Source: Sphaerotilus montanus
Lineage (GTDB): Bacteria; Pseudomonadota; Gammaproteobacteria; Burkholderiales; Burkholderiaceae_C
DNA length: 64,000 nt
Direction of reading: 5' to 3'
NCBI RefSeq assembly: GCF_013410775.1
Contig: NZ_JACCFH010000001.1
Span: 2,418,001 to 2,482,000 of the forward strand
The notes beneath the pieces were generated by a model that saw only the letters and a program-made list of their open reading frames with translations, ran no database searches and had not been told where the DNA came from. Shown here one piece after another: positions 28,728 to 37,782 of this stretch. Position 1 is the first letter of the stretch, and every line of letters begins with the position of its first letter. A program made the translations under genes and the position numbers.

Positions 28728-29693
28728 ATGAGCCTCGACTTCAGCTACCGGCATCTCTACTACTTCTGGGTGGTCGCCAAGGAGGGCGGCCTCTCGCGGG
28801 GTGCCGAGCGGCTGGGGGTGGCGGTGCAGACGGTGAGTGCGCAGGTGCGCGAACTGGAGCAGGCGCTGGGCCACGCGCTGTTGCAGCCAGCCGGCCGAGG
28901 CGTGGCGCTCACCGAGGCGGGGCGTGCGGCGATGCTGCAGGCCGAGCAGATCTTCCAGCTCGGCGCGGCGCTGCCCGACCGGGTGCGTGATGCGGCGACC
29001 GTGCCGGTGGTGCGGCTGGCGGTGGGGGTGGGCGGCGGGCTGCCCAAGCTGGTGGTGTGGCGGCTGCTGCGGCCGGTGCTGGACGAGCCGCACCTGCGGT
29101 TGCAGATCCGCGAGCAGGACTTCGAGCCGATGCTGGCCGATCTGGCGCTGCACCGGCTCGATGTGGTGCTGGCCGACCGCGCCGCCCCACCACAGCAGGG
29201 CCTGCGGCTCTACAGCCACCGGTTGGGCGGATCGCCAGTGGGCTGGTATGCACCACCGGCCTGGCAGTCCGTGCTGCGCGACGATTTTCCCCGCGCACTG
29301 GCCCGCGTGCCGGTGCTGCTGCCGACCCGCTCCGCCACGATGCGGATCGCGCTCGACCAGTGGTTCGAGCGCGAGGCCCTGCACCCGCAGGTGGTCGGCG
29401 AATTCGACGACAGCGCGATGCTCAAGACCTTCGGTGCCGGCGGGATGGGCGTGTTCCCGGCTGCCGACTGGGTGCACGACGATCTGGTGGCGCGCTACGG
29501 CGTGTGCCGTGTCGGGGGCAGTCCGGGTGTGGAGGAGCCGTTTTTCGCCATTGCGGCCGACAAGCGCATCCAGCATCCGCTGGTGCAGCGGCTGTGGCCC
29601 GAGCCCGCCGGGGACGGACGCGCTCAGCGTGCGGAGAGCAGGACCTTGATGTCCGCCGCCAGATCCGCCGGCGGCGTGGCGTGGCGGACGTAG
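28728..29693 (+). CDS. LysR-family regulator, NhaR-like
   Basis: Transcription factor of 321 residues. The N-terminal winged helix (FSYRHLYYFWVVAKEGGLSRGAERLGVAVQTVSAQVRELEQALG) is very close to the NhaR opening, with the effector domain after residue 90. NhaR proteins respond to sodium and control antiporter genes. The nearest antiporter gene here is 2.7 kb away, so the link is only suggestive. Its 3' end overlaps the convergent sco gene by 70 bases, so the last 20 or so residues (RTLMSAARSAGGVAWRT) may be a poorly conserved tail. Confidence 0.85.
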   Translation: MSLDFSYRHLYYFWVVAKEGGLSRGAERLGVAVQTVSAQVRELEQALGHALLQPAGRGVALTEAGRAAMLQAEQIFQLGAALPDRVRDAATVPVVRLAVGVGGGLPKLVVWRLLRPVLDEPHLRLQIREQDFEPMLADLALHRLDVVLADRAAPPQQGLRLYSHRLGGSPVGWYAPPAWQSVLRDDFPRALARVPVLLPTRSATMRIALDQWFEREALHPQVVGEFDDSAMLKTFGAGGMGVFPAADWVHDDLVARYGVCRVGGSPGVEEPFFAIAADKRIQHPLVQRLWPEPAGDGRAQRAESRTLMSAARSAGGVAWRT

Positions 29694-30247
29694 AGCCGCA
29701 CCTGCCCCTGCGGATCGAAGACGAATGACGCCGCGGTGTGGTCCACCGTGTAGCTGGACTCCGTCTTGCCCGGGACCTCGCGGTAGAAGATCTTGAATTC
29801 CTTGGCGGCGGCGGCGGTTTCCTCTGGCGTGCCGCGCAGCCCGACCCAGTTCGGATTGAAGGCGCCGACGTAGGCCTTCAGCAGTGCGGCAGTGTCGCGC
29901 TTCGGATCGACCGTGACGAAGACGCCGACCAGCTTGTCGCCGTCCGGGCCGAGCAGGCGCTGGGTTTCCGCCAGGTTGGTCAGCGTGGTCGGGCAGACGT
30001 CCGGACACTGGGTGTAGCCGAAGAAGACGACGGCGACCTTGCCCTTCAGGCTGGAGAGCTGGAAGGGCTGGCCGCTGGCGTCGGTCAGCGCGAGCTGGCG
30101 GGCGTATTCGGCGCCGGTGATGTCGAGCGACTTGAAGCTGGGGGCGGGGGTCTTCTCGCAGCCGCTCAGCGCGCCGAGCAGGAGCAGGCTGGAGGCGAGC
30201 AGCGCCAGGCGCCGGGCGGGCCGGTGGAGTCGTGCGGGAACAGTCAT
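29624..30247 (-). CDS. sco1: SCO1/SenC copper chaperone lipoprotein
   Basis: Periplasm-facing copper chaperone for the CuA centre of cytochrome oxidase, 207 residues from ATG 30247. A lipoprotein signal ends in LSGC with Cys30. The copper ligands are CPDVC at 81-85 and His170 in VDHTAASF, on a thioredoxin fold. It is the last gene of the surf1-ctaA-ctaB minus-strand run, 8 bases after ctaB. Confidence 0.95.
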   Translation of the reverse strand: MTVPARLHRPARRLALLASSLLLLGALSGCEKTPAPSFKSLDITGAEYARQLALTDASGQPFQLSSLKGKVAVVFFGYTQCPDVCPTTLTNLAETQRLLGPDGDKLVGVFVTVDPKRDTAALLKAYVGAFNPNWVGLRGTPEETAAAAKEFKIFYREVPGKTESSYTVDHTAASFVFDPQGQVRLYVRHATPPADLAADIKVLLSAR

Positions 30248-30255
30248 GGTCACAG

Positions 30256-31170
30256 TCACAGCCAGGGCTTCAGGTAATGATCGACCAGCAATGCCGCGAA
30301 CAGCAGCGACAGGTGCCAGATCGAGAAGCGGAAGGTCTCGCGGGCGAGGGCTTCGGAGTATGCGCGGCGCAGGCGGATCGCGTAGTGGATGAAGCGCCCG
30401 CCCAGCACGATGGCGGCGGCGAGGTACAGCCAGCCGCTCATGCCCTGCACGAAGGGCAGCAGCGTCGCCGCGAACAGGATGAAGGTGTAGAGCAGGATCT
30501 GCAGCCGCGTGAACTCGTTGCCGTGCGTCACCGGCAGCATCGGCAGGCCGGCGCGGGCGTAATCCTCGGCGCGGTAGAGCGCCAGCGCCCAGAAGTGCGG
30601 CGGGGTCCACAGGAAGATGATCAGGAACAGCGCGATCGCCTCCGGCCCGACCTCGCCGGTCAGTGCCGCCCAGCCCAGCACCGGCGGCATCGCACCCGAG
30701 GCGCCGCCGATGACGATGTTCTGCGGCGTCATCGGCTTGAGGATCACGGTGTAGATGACCGCGTAGCCGACGAAGGTGCCGAAGGTCAGCCAGGCCGTCA
30801 GCGGGTTGACGCGGAAGTACAGCAGGGCCATGCCCGCTCCGCCCAGCACGGCCGAGAACAGCAGCGCCTGCGCCTGGCTCAGGTCGCCGTTGGCGGTGGG
30901 GCGCCAGGAGGTGCGCTTCATCCGGGCGTCGATCTTCTGCTCGATCAGGCAGTTGAAGGCCGCTGCGGCACTGGCCACGAGCCAGATGCCCACGCTGGCG
31001 AGCACGGCCGTGACGACGTCGGCCCAGCGCGGCAGGCCCGGAACGGCCAGCAGCATGCCGATCGCCGCGCAGAACACGATGAGCTGCACGACCCGCGGCT
31101 TGGTCAGCGCGACGTACTGGCGCCAGCGCGACAGGCGCGGCGTGGTCGGGGTGAGGGTGGTGGCGTTCAT
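30256..31170 (-). CDS. ctaB: Protoheme IX farnesyltransferase (heme O synthase)
   Basis: Membrane prenyltransferase that attaches farnesyl to heme b, the first step to heme A, 304 residues. The Asp-rich prenyl-diphosphate site is [15 protein letters not shown], followed by about eight membrane segments and the conserved [16 protein letters not shown] 31170 overlaps the ctaA stop by 4 bases. It works with CtaA to supply heme A to the neighbouring oxidase. Confidence 0.96.
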   Translation of the reverse strand: MNATTLTPTTPRLSRWRQYVALTKPRVVQLIVFCAAIGMLLAVPGLPRWADVVTAVLASVGIWLVASAAAAFNCLIEQKIDARMKRTSWRPTANGDLSQAQALLFSAVLGGAGMALLYFRVNPLTAWLTFGTFVGYAVIYTVILKPMTPQNIVIGGASGAMPPVLGWAALTGEVGPEAIALFLIIFLWTPPHFWALALYRAEDYARAGLPMLPVTHGNEFTRLQILLYTFILFAATLLPFVQGMSGWLYLAAAIVLGGRFIHYAIRLRRAYSEALARETFRFSIWHLSLLFAALLVDHYLKPWL

Positions 31171-32354
31171 CGGGACAGGGCGGCGGACGGGAGGTGGGAA
31201 GACGCCGGCGAGGCGGGAGCGGCGGAAGAAGCGGGCGATGTGGCGACAGCGCGGGGGCGGTGTGCCAGCAGCGCCGCCAGCAGCGTCACCAGTGCGGCAG
31301 CACCGCCGGTGTGCGCCACGGCGGCCAGCAGCGGCCAGTCGAGCACGATGTTGGACAGGCCGGTCAGCGTCTGCAGCAGGGCGACGGCGAGCAGGCCGCG
31401 GGCGTAGCGCGGGGCTGGCCGGCGCAGCGCCGCGATCAGCAGGCCGAGCGCGGTCAGCACGACGAGCGCGCCGATGCGGTGCGTGATGTGGATGGCGGTG
31501 AGTGCCGTGAAGGGCAGGGCGCTGCCATCGGCCTGCACGCCCAGGCCGCGCTGCAGGGTGAACCCGGCGCCGAAGTCCATCGGCGGCCACCACTGGCCCT
31601 GGCAGGTGGGCAGGTCCTGGCAGGCCAGCACGGCGTAGTTGGTGCTGACCCAGCCGCCGAGTGCCACCTGCACGGTGACGAGGCCGAGGACCGCCCAGAC
31701 CGCCCCGCGCACGCGCCCGGACAGCCTGGGGGCCTGAGGGGCGTGCCGTTGCGTCTGCACGGCCAGCAGCGCGAGCAGGCCGATGCCGCCGAGCAGGTGG
31801 CCGGTGACGATGGCGGGGTAGAGCTTCATCGTCACCGTCAGCGCGCCGAATGCGCCCTGCAGGCAGACCCAGACGAAGGTGAGCGTGGCCCAGCCGGGGC
31901 TGATCTGCCGGGCCTGTGCCGGGTCGCTGCGCTGCAGGCGGCGCATGGCCAGCGCACTCCACACCATCAGCACGGTCAGCAGCGCACCCACACCGGTGGC
32001 GAGGTAGCGGTGGACCATTTCCACCCAGGCCTTGCCGTGGGTCACGGGCCCGTCGGGCAGGGCCGTCTGGGCCTGTGTGATCTCGTGGCGCGCACCGAGC
32101 GGACTGGCGTTGCCATAGCAGCCCGGCCAGTCCGGGCATCCCAGGCCGGAGTCGGTCAGCCGCGTGAAGGCGCCGAAGAGCACGAGATCGAAGGTGAGGA
32201 AGAGCGTGACGAGCGTCAGTGCCCGCAGCCGCTGCGGGGTGGAGGCGCCACGGTGGCGCCACGCCAGCCAGGCCAGCGGCAGCGTGGCCAGCCCGATGGC
32301 CACCAGCGCCATCTGCGCCAGCGGGCCGAGGTCGATCAGGTCGGTCGGGTTCAT
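31167..32354 (-). CDS. ctaA: Heme A synthase
   Basis: Eight-helix membrane oxidase that converts heme O to heme A, 395 residues. Conserved features are [22 protein letters not shown], the heme-ligand histidines in EMVHRY and ITHRIG, and the second-half Cys pair [13 protein letters not shown]. The C-terminal 35 residues are an Ala/Ser/Pro-rich tail beyond the usual end. It follows the SCO-like gene by 13 bases. Confidence 0.95.
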   Translation of the reverse strand: MNPTDLIDLGPLAQMALVAIGLATLPLAWLAWRHRGASTPQRLRALTLVTLFLTFDLVLFGAFTRLTDSGLGCPDWPGCYGNASPLGARHEITQAQTALPDGPVTHGKAWVEMVHRYLATGVGALLTVLMVWSALAMRRLQRSDPAQARQISPGWATLTFVWVCLQGAFGALTVTMKLYPAIVTGHLLGGIGLLALLAVQTQRHAPQAPRLSGRVRGAVWAVLGLVTVQVALGGWVSTNYAVLACQDLPTCQGQWWPPMDFGAGFTLQRGLGVQADGSALPFTALTAIHITHRIGALVVLTALGLLIAALRRPAPRYARGLLAVALLQTLTGLSNIVLDWPLLAAVAHTGGAAALVTLLAALLAHRPRAVATSPASSAAPASPASSHLPSAALSR

Positions 32355-32367
32355 GGCGGTGGCTGGC

Positions 32368-33102
32368 TCAGCGTGCGAGACCCGGCGTGGTGGTCACCGG
32401 GCCCACGATGGCCGGATCGCGTCCGGCACGGTCCCACGAGGTGGAGGCGCGCAGCACGCGCTCGACGTCGCGCTTGACCTTGGCCGGCTCGAAGGCCACC
32501 GGGAAGCGCATCATCCACACCCCCATCGGATCGACGAGGTAGAGGTGCGAGGACAGGGGCTCGCCCGGGGCTGGCCTGAGCCAGCGGGCCACCGCCTCGC
32601 GGGGCGCGCGCAGCACGCTGGCTTCGGCCAGCGCCGGCAGCAGATCGGCCCGCGGCGGGGTCTCGCCCGTGACGATCCAGACGCGGTCCAGCCGGTCCTT
32701 TTCGCGGCCGAGCGTCTCGCGCAGCTGGCGCTGGGCGTAGAGCAGCTTCTCGCAGGTGCTGTCGCAGGCACCGTCGGCCACGACCACCAGCAGCCACTGG
32801 TCGCGCAGGCTGCGTGGCTCGACGGCCTGGCCCTGCAGGTCGGTCAGTGGCAGCGAGGCGGCGGGCGGGAGGTCGACTGGCGGCTGGATCAGCACGCCGT
32901 GTCCCGGCTGGCCGGTCGGCCGGATGACGTAGTAGGTGAAGTAGGACGCGATCACCGGCGAGGCGCAGGCCAGCAGGATCAGGGCCATCTTGATCCGGCC
33001 CACGCGGGTGCGGGCCGCTGCGTCCGGGTCGGCCGATGGCGTGGGCAGGTCGTGGACCGACAGGTTCAGCGGTTGTGCGGCGTTCGGAGCGTCATGCGAC
33101 AT
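32368..33102 (-). CDS. SCO-like membrane-anchored thioredoxin-fold protein
   Basis: Predicted cytochrome-oxidase assembly protein of 244 residues from ATG 33102. A single membrane helix (IKMALILLACASPVIASYFTYYVI) lies near residues 39-62. A thioredoxin-like domain with a Cys-x3-Cys pair (DGACDSTCEKLL) follows, at the position of the copper site in SCO proteins. The conserved histidine of true SCO proteins is not obvious. It sits between surf1 (11-base overlap) and ctaA, a place where many Burkholderiales have such a gene. Copper or redox transfer is inferred. Confidence 0.75.
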   Translation of the reverse strand: MSHDAPNAAQPLNLSVHDLPTPSADPDAAARTRVGRIKMALILLACASPVIASYFTYYVIRPTGQPGHGVLIQPPVDLPPAASLPLTDLQGQAVEPRSLRDQWLLVVVADGACDSTCEKLLYAQRQLRETLGREKDRLDRVWIVTGETPPRADLLPALAEASVLRAPREAVARWLRPAPGEPLSSHLYLVDPMGVWMMRFPVAFEPAKVKRDVERVLRASTSWDRAGRDPAIVGPVTTTPGLAR

Positions 33103-33835
33103 GGGAAGCAGCCTGCCTGCGCGGGCGGATGAGTTGATACCAGACATACAGGCCCGCGATCAGGGCGCTGAGGGCGAACCACTGGACGGCGTAGCCGTGG
33201 TGCTTGTCGACACCGACCGCCGGGGCGGACCAGTGGCGCAGCAGGCCATCGTCCGGAGGTCCTTCGGTCTGGAGCAGCGCCACCGGGCGCAGGCTCAGGC
33301 CGGACTCGCGGGCGGCGGCAGCGATGTCGAGATTCTGACGGATGGGGCCGGTTTCGAGGCCGCCGAAGTCGAACAGCCTCGACGGGGTGGGGATGATGCG
33401 GGCGACGACGGTCACGGCCTCCGTGTCCGGCGTCTTCACCGGGGGCAGGTCTTCGCGGCGCAGGGCATGGCGCGGGACCCAGCCGCGCTCCACGAGCACG
33501 GCGGTTCCGTCGGCGAGTTGCAGGGGGGTCACGACGTGGAACCCGACCCGGCCGTCCATCGGCCGGTTGTCGAGGAACAGCGTCGCGCGCGCCACCCAGC
33601 GGCCTTGCAGCCGGATGCGGCGCTGTGTCTGGGCATCGACCTCGTCGGGGTGGCGCGCCAGATCGGCGGCGGTCAGTTCCGGCAGTTGCCGGCGTGCGTC
33701 CAGCAGCGCCTGCCGTTCGATTTTCCGGTCCGCCCGATCCAGTTGCCACACGCCCAGACGCGCCGTGCCGGCCACCCCGACGACGGTGGCCAGCAGGATC
33801 AGCCAGCGCTGGTGGCGGTGTCGGGGCAGGGTCAT
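33092..33835 (-). CDS. surf1: SURF1-family oxidase assembly protein
   Basis: Membrane protein that helps insert heme A into cytochrome oxidase subunit I, 247 residues. There are two end helices (ILLATVVGVAGTARLGVWQLDRA near the start, VQWFALSALIAGLYVWYQLI near the end) with a periplasmic beta domain between. LGVWQLDRADRK and the late GYAVQWF are SURF1 hallmarks. ATG 33835 is chosen; a longer frame would run into the divergent DUF2909 gene. Confidence 0.92.
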   Translation of the reverse strand: MTLPRHRHQRWLILLATVVGVAGTARLGVWQLDRADRKIERQALLDARRQLPELTAADLARHPDEVDAQTQRRIRLQGRWVARATLFLDNRPMDGRVGFHVVTPLQLADGTAVLVERGWVPRHALRREDLPPVKTPDTEAVTVVARIIPTPSRLFDFGGLETGPIRQNLDIAAAARESGLSLRPVALLQTEGPPDDGLLRHWSAPAVGVDKHHGYAVQWFALSALIAGLYVWYQLIRPRRQAASHVA

Positions 33836-33878
33836 GGAGATGCGTGCAGGCAAGGGGGTGGTGGAATAATCCGGCTTC

Positions 33879-34103
33879 ATGAAAATCATCATCGCGCTGG
33901 CGTTTGTCGCCATTCTGGCCGCCCTGGCGTCGGCTGGCCTCTTCATGATCAAGCGCGCACCGGAAGGCCAGCAGGCCGCCAAGGGGCGCATGGCCCGGGC
34001 ACTGGCGATCCGTGTCGGCCTCTCGGTCAGTGTCTTCCTTTTTGTGCTGCTGAGCTACGCGATGGGCTGGATCGAGCCGACGGGTCTGCCGGTCGGTCGC
34101 TGA
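33879..34103 (+). CDS. Twin transmembrane protein (DUF2909 family)
   Basis: Small membrane protein of 74 residues with two hydrophobic helices (IIIALAFVAILAALASAGLFMI and VGLSVSVFLFVLLSYAMGWI) joined by a short basic loop. It is the only plus-strand gene inside the oxidase block, lying between coxC and surf1. Relatives occupy the same place, from memory. The function is unknown. A strong terminator follows the stop. Confidence 0.8.
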   Translation: MKIIIALAFVAILAALASAGLFMIKRAPEGQQAAKGRMARALAIRVGLSVSVFLFVLLSYAMGWIEPTGLPVGR

Positions 34104-34112
34104 AGGCAACAA

Positions 34113-34134
34113 AAAGAGCGCCGAAGCGCTCTTT
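34113..34134. terminator. Bidirectional intrinsic terminator
   Basis: AAAGAGCGC-CGAA-GCGCTCTTT forms a perfect 9-bp stem with a four-base loop. The A/T ends serve as U-tracts in both directions. It separates the DUF2909 gene (plus) from the end of coxC (minus). Confidence 0.9.
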
Positions 34135-34173
34135 CTTGTTTCAGGCAGGTGCCGGAGACCCGGCGCCACGCCA

Positions 34174-35055
34174 TCACATCCAGTAGACGATGAAATACAG
34201 GCCCAGCCAGACCACGTCCACGAAGTGCCAGTACCAGGCCGCGCCTTCGAAGCCGAAGTGGCGCTCGGGCGTGAAGTGGCCCTTCATCAGGCGGATGGTC
34301 ATGACCAGCAGCATGATGGTGCCGACGAACACGTGGAAGCCGTGGAAGCCGGTCAGCATGTAGAAGGTCGAGCCGTAGATGCCCGAGGACAGCTTCAGGT
34401 TCAGCTCGGAGTAGGCGTGCGCGTATTCATAGCCCTGGCAGAACAGGAACACCGTGCCGAGCAGCACGGTGATCCACATCCAGCCGATGGCCTTGGCGCG
34501 CTGGTTGGCGATGAGCGCGTGGTGCGCGATCGTCAGCGTCACGCCCGAAGTCAGCAGCAGGCCGGTGTTGATCGTCGGCAGCGGCCACGGCCCCATGGTC
34601 TGGAACGGCTCGACGATGCCGGCCGGCGAGCCGGTGGCCCCCGCGCCGGAACTCGGCCAGATGCCCTTGAAGTCGGGCCACAGCAGCGCGTTTTCCAGGC
34701 TGCCCAGGCTGGGCACCGACTGGGTGCGGGCCCAGTACAGCGCACCGAAGAAGGCGGCGAAGAACATCACTTCCGAGAAGATGAACCAGGCCATGCTCCA
34801 GCGGTGCGAGACGTCGACGCGGTCGCTCAGCATGCCGGCTTCGGCTTCTCCCGCGGCTTCCCCGAACCACTGGCGCAGCACGAAGACTGTCCACAGCAGG
34901 CCGAACAGCAGCGCGTACGCCCCCCAGCCATGGCCGTTGACCCACTGGCCTGCGCCCAGGATCACGAAGAACAGGCCGATCGAGGTCATCACCGGGTGCC
35001 GCGAGGGCGCCGGGACATAGTAGTAAGGCGTCACGCCTTTGGTTGTTGCCGACAT
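34174..35055 (-). CDS. coxC: Cytochrome c oxidase subunit III
   Basis: Seven-helix core subunit of the aa3/caa3 oxidase, 293 residues. It is recognised by YYYVPAPSRHPVMTS at the start and the conserved FHGFHVFVGTIMLLVMTIRLMKG and WYWHFVDVVWLGLYFIVY at the end. A strong AGGAG site precedes ATG 35055. It closes the coxB-coxA-small-ctaG-DUF2970-coxC operon. Confidence 0.97.
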   Translation of the reverse strand: MSATTKGVTPYYYVPAPSRHPVMTSIGLFFVILGAGQWVNGHGWGAYALLFGLLWTVFVLRQWFGEAAGEAEAGMLSDRVDVSHRWSMAWFIFSEVMFFAAFFGALYWARTQSVPSLGSLENALLWPDFKGIWPSSGAGATGSPAGIVEPFQTMGPWPLPTINTGLLLTSGVTLTIAHHALIANQRAKAIGWMWITVLLGTVFLFCQGYEYAHAYSELNLKLSSGIYGSTFYMLTGFHGFHVFVGTIMLLVMTIRLMKGHFTPERHFGFEGAAWYWHFVDVVWLGLYFIVYWM

Positions 35056-35115
35056 GAGTTGCTCCTGGAATCCGTGTCGCGAATGTTGTGGTGTGTGTTG
35101 TCTTGTGAGACTGGC

Positions 35116-35352
35116 TCAGCCCGCGATCCAGCGGACCAGCAGCACCAGCAGGCCGACAAACAGCGCTGCGCTGAGCAGGCCGGCCAGGATGATGTGCACG
35201 GGATTGAGCTGGTTGACGTCGTTCTGGTGGTCAGCCCCGCGGCGGATGCCGAAGAAGGACCAGGCCACGGCCTTCATGCTTTGCGCGAACGAACTCTTGC
35301 GCCGTACCGCGTCGCGCAGGTCGTTCGCCGAGGTGCGCTGCGGCTCGGTCAT
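35116..35352 (-). CDS. DUF2970 small membrane protein
   Basis: 78 residues with a soluble basic N-terminal part (SFAQSMKAVAWSFFGIRRG) and one C-terminal membrane helix (IILAGLLSAALFVGLLVLLV). It overlaps the ctaG stop by 4 bases and precedes coxC, so it is co-translated with oxidase genes. This family is found in betaproteobacterial oxidase operons. An assembly or stabilising role is inferred from position only. Confidence 0.85.
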   Translation of the reverse strand: MTEPQRTSANDLRDAVRRKSSFAQSMKAVAWSFFGIRRGADHQNDVNQLNPVHIILAGLLSAALFVGLLVLLVRWIAG

Positions 35353-35972
35353 GAACCGGCTCCCTGTGGCAGCACCTGGGTTGCTGCGCCAGTGACCGGC
35401 GCGGGCGGGGTCTTGGCGCCGACCTCGAAGAAGGTGTAGGACAGGGTGATGGTGTTCACGTCCCTGGACAGCTTCGGGTCGATCACGAACACCACCGGCC
35501 ACTTCTTCGACTCGCCCGGCGCGAGCGTGTACTCGTTGAAGCAGAAGCACTCCAGCTTGTTGAAGTGCGCCATGGCCTGCTTCGGGGCATAGCTGGGGAT
35601 GGCTTGTGCCGACATCGTGCGGTTCTGGACGTTGCGGAACTCGTACATCACCGTGGTCACTGCGCCGGGATGGACCTGGACGGAGGACTGTGCGGGCTTG
35701 AAGTCCCACGGGCCGCGCGCGTTGGCATCGAACTCGACCGTGATGGTGCGGCTGGTATCGACCTGGGTGTTGAAGGTGCCCGGCCCGGACCTGCCGCTGA
35801 CCAGCAGCTCGCTGCGGCTGAGGATGTTGATCCCCAGCGCCTCGCAGATCGATTCGTACATCGGCACCAGCGCGTAGCCGAAGCCGAACATCACCGTGGC
35901 GATGACACACAGCTTGCCCAGCATGCGCTTGTTGTCGCGCTGCAGGCGGGCGTCCTTCGGCGTGTCGCTCAC
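35349..35972 (-). CDS. ctaG: Cytochrome c oxidase assembly protein CtaG (Cox11)
   Basis: Copper chaperone for the CuB site of subunit I, 207 residues. One N-terminal membrane helix (LCVIATVMFGFGYALVPMYE) is followed by an immunoglobulin-like domain carrying the copper motif CFCF in KLECFCFNEYTL. The start is GTG 35972, overlapping the stop of the preceding small gene by 4 bases. Confidence 0.95.
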   Translation of the reverse strand: MSDTPKDARLQRDNKRMLGKLCVIATVMFGFGYALVPMYESICEALGINILSRSELLVSGRSGPGTFNTQVDTSRTITVEFDANARGPWDFKPAQSSVQVHPGAVTTVMYEFRNVQNRTMSAQAIPSYAPKQAMAHFNKLECFCFNEYTLAPGESKKWPVVFVIDPKLSRDVNTITLSYTFFEVGAKTPPAPVTGAATQVLPQGAGS

Positions 35973-36091
35973 GGGTGGGCTCCCGAGAGCAGCACCACCC
36001 GGGCCATGAACCCGACGAAGAACACCAGCGCCACCGTGGCCAGGATCAGCCCGAGTCGCACGTTGCTGCGTCGTTTTTCTTCGTTGTTCAT
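35969..36091 (-). CDS. Cytochrome oxidase small assembly protein
   Basis: A 40-residue protein with a charged start (MNNEEKRRSNVRLG) and a single membrane helix (LILATVALVFFVGFMARVVLL). It is placed between coxA and ctaG and overlaps the latter by 4 bases. Similar tiny proteins sit at this spot in many betaproteobacteria. The assembly role is by association. Confidence 0.8.
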   Translation of the reverse strand: MNNEEKRRSNVRLGLILATVALVFFVGFMARVVLLSGAHP

Positions 36092-36111
36092 GGCGGGTTG
36101 TCCTTGGTCGA

Positions 36112-37752
36112 TCAGAACTTCAGCACCTTGGTGGCGGTGACGTCCAGCGTGGGCGGGGTCTCGAAGGTGTGGAACGGGGCCGGCGACGGCACTTCCCACT
36201 CCAGGCCTTCGGCGGCTTCCCACGGCTTCTGCGGGGCCTTGGCACCCTTGCCGCGCATCATCGGGACGACGACGAACAGGAAGAAGTAGACCTGCATCAG
36301 ACCGAAACCGAGCGCGCCGATCGACGCGATCATGTTGAAGTCGGCGAACTGCAGCGGGTAGTCGGCGTAGCGGCGCGGCATGCCGGCCATGCCCAGGAAG
36401 TGCATCGGGAAGAAGGTGATGTTGAAGGTCACCAGCGAGCCCCAGAAGTGGAACTTGCCGCGGCCTTCCGAGTACATCACGCCGGTCCACTTCGGACCCC
36501 AGTAGTACACGCCGGCGAACATCGCGAACAGCGAGCCGGCCACCAGCACGTAGTGGAAGTGCGCCACGACGTAGTAGGTGTCCTGCAGGTTGATGTCGAT
36601 CGGGGCCATCGAGAGGATCAGGCCGGTGAAGCCGCCCATCGTGAACACGAAGATGAACCCCACGGCCCACAGCATCGGGGTTTCGAAGGTCATCGAGCCG
36701 CGCCACATCGTCGCGATCCAGTTGAACACCTTCACGCCGGTCGGCACCGAGATCAGCATCGTCGCGTACATGAAGAACAGCTGGCCCGTCAGCGGCATGC
36801 CGGTCGTGTACATGTGGTGGGCCCACACGATGAACGACAGGATGGCGATCGACGCGGTGGCGTACACCATCGACGCATAACCGAACAGGCGCTTGCGGGC
36901 GAAGGCCGGGATGATCTGGCTGACGATGCCGAAGGCCGGCAGGATCATGATGTAGACCTCGGGGTGACCGAAGAACCAGAACACGTGCTGGTACATGATC
37001 GGATCACCGCCGCCGGCGGGGTTGAAGAAGCTGGTGCCGAAGTGGCGGTCCGTCAGCGTCATGGTGATCGCACCGGCCAGCACGGGCATGACCGCGATCA
37101 GCAGGTAGGCGGTGATCAGCCAGGTCCAGACGAACATCGGCATCTTCATCAGCGTCATGCCGGGAGCGCGCATGTTCAGGATGGTGACGACGATGTTGAT
37201 CGAGCCCATGATCGACGAGGCGCCCAGGATGTGCATCGCGAAGATGCCGGCATCCATCGACGGGCCCATCTGCAGCGTCAGCGGCGCATAGAGCGTCCAG
37301 CCGGCAGCGGGGGCACCGCCGGGCATGAAGAAGCTCGCCACCAGCATGATCGCGGCGGGGATCATCAGCCAGAAGCTGAAGTTGTTCATCCGCGCGAAGG
37401 CCATGTCGCCGGCGCCGATCTGCAGCGGGATCATCCAGTTCGCGAAGCCGACGAAGGCCGGCATGATCGCGCCGAACACCATGATCAGCCCGTGCATCGT
37501 GGTGAACTGGTTGAACAGCTCGGGGTTCACGAATTGCAGACCCGGCTGGAACAGCTCCAGTCGGATCAGCAGCGCCAGCACGCCGCCGATCATCAGCATC
37601 GTGAAGGCGAACAGCATGTACAGCGTGCCGATGTCCTTGTGGTTGGTCGCGAAGACCCAGCGACGCCAGCCGTGGGGAGCGTGGTGGTGGTCGTCATGGG
37701 CATGGTCGTCATGCCCGTGACCGTGACCGCCCGGATGGAGAACTGCGCTCAT
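36112..37752 (-). CDS. coxA: Cytochrome c oxidase subunit I
   Basis: Catalytic subunit with heme a and the heme a3-CuB centre, 546 residues, twelve helices. The heme ligand region FTMMHGLIMVFG-type (QFTTMHGLIMVFG), the CuB/cross-linked His-Tyr segment FWFFGHPEVYIMILP, and HHMYTTGM are all present. An N-terminal His/Asp stretch (HGHGHDDHAHDDHHHAPHG) precedes the first helix and may bind metal. It lies 30 bases after coxB. Confidence 0.98.
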   Translation of the reverse strand: MSAVLHPGGHGHGHDDHAHDDHHHAPHGWRRWVFATNHKDIGTLYMLFAFTMLMIGGVLALLIRLELFQPGLQFVNPELFNQFTTMHGLIMVFGAIMPAFVGFANWMIPLQIGAGDMAFARMNNFSFWLMIPAAIMLVASFFMPGGAPAAGWTLYAPLTLQMGPSMDAGIFAMHILGASSIMGSINIVVTILNMRAPGMTLMKMPMFVWTWLITAYLLIAVMPVLAGAITMTLTDRHFGTSFFNPAGGGDPIMYQHVFWFFGHPEVYIMILPAFGIVSQIIPAFARKRLFGYASMVYATASIAILSFIVWAHHMYTTGMPLTGQLFFMYATMLISVPTGVKVFNWIATMWRGSMTFETPMLWAVGFIFVFTMGGFTGLILSMAPIDINLQDTYYVVAHFHYVLVAGSLFAMFAGVYYWGPKWTGVMYSEGRGKFHFWGSLVTFNITFFPMHFLGMAGMPRRYADYPLQFADFNMIASIGALGFGLMQVYFFLFVVVPMMRGKGAKAPQKPWEAAEGLEWEVPSPAPFHTFETPPTLDVTATKVLKF

Positions 37753-37782
37753 GGGTAGTGATCCTCTGGTGTGTCGTCTTGG

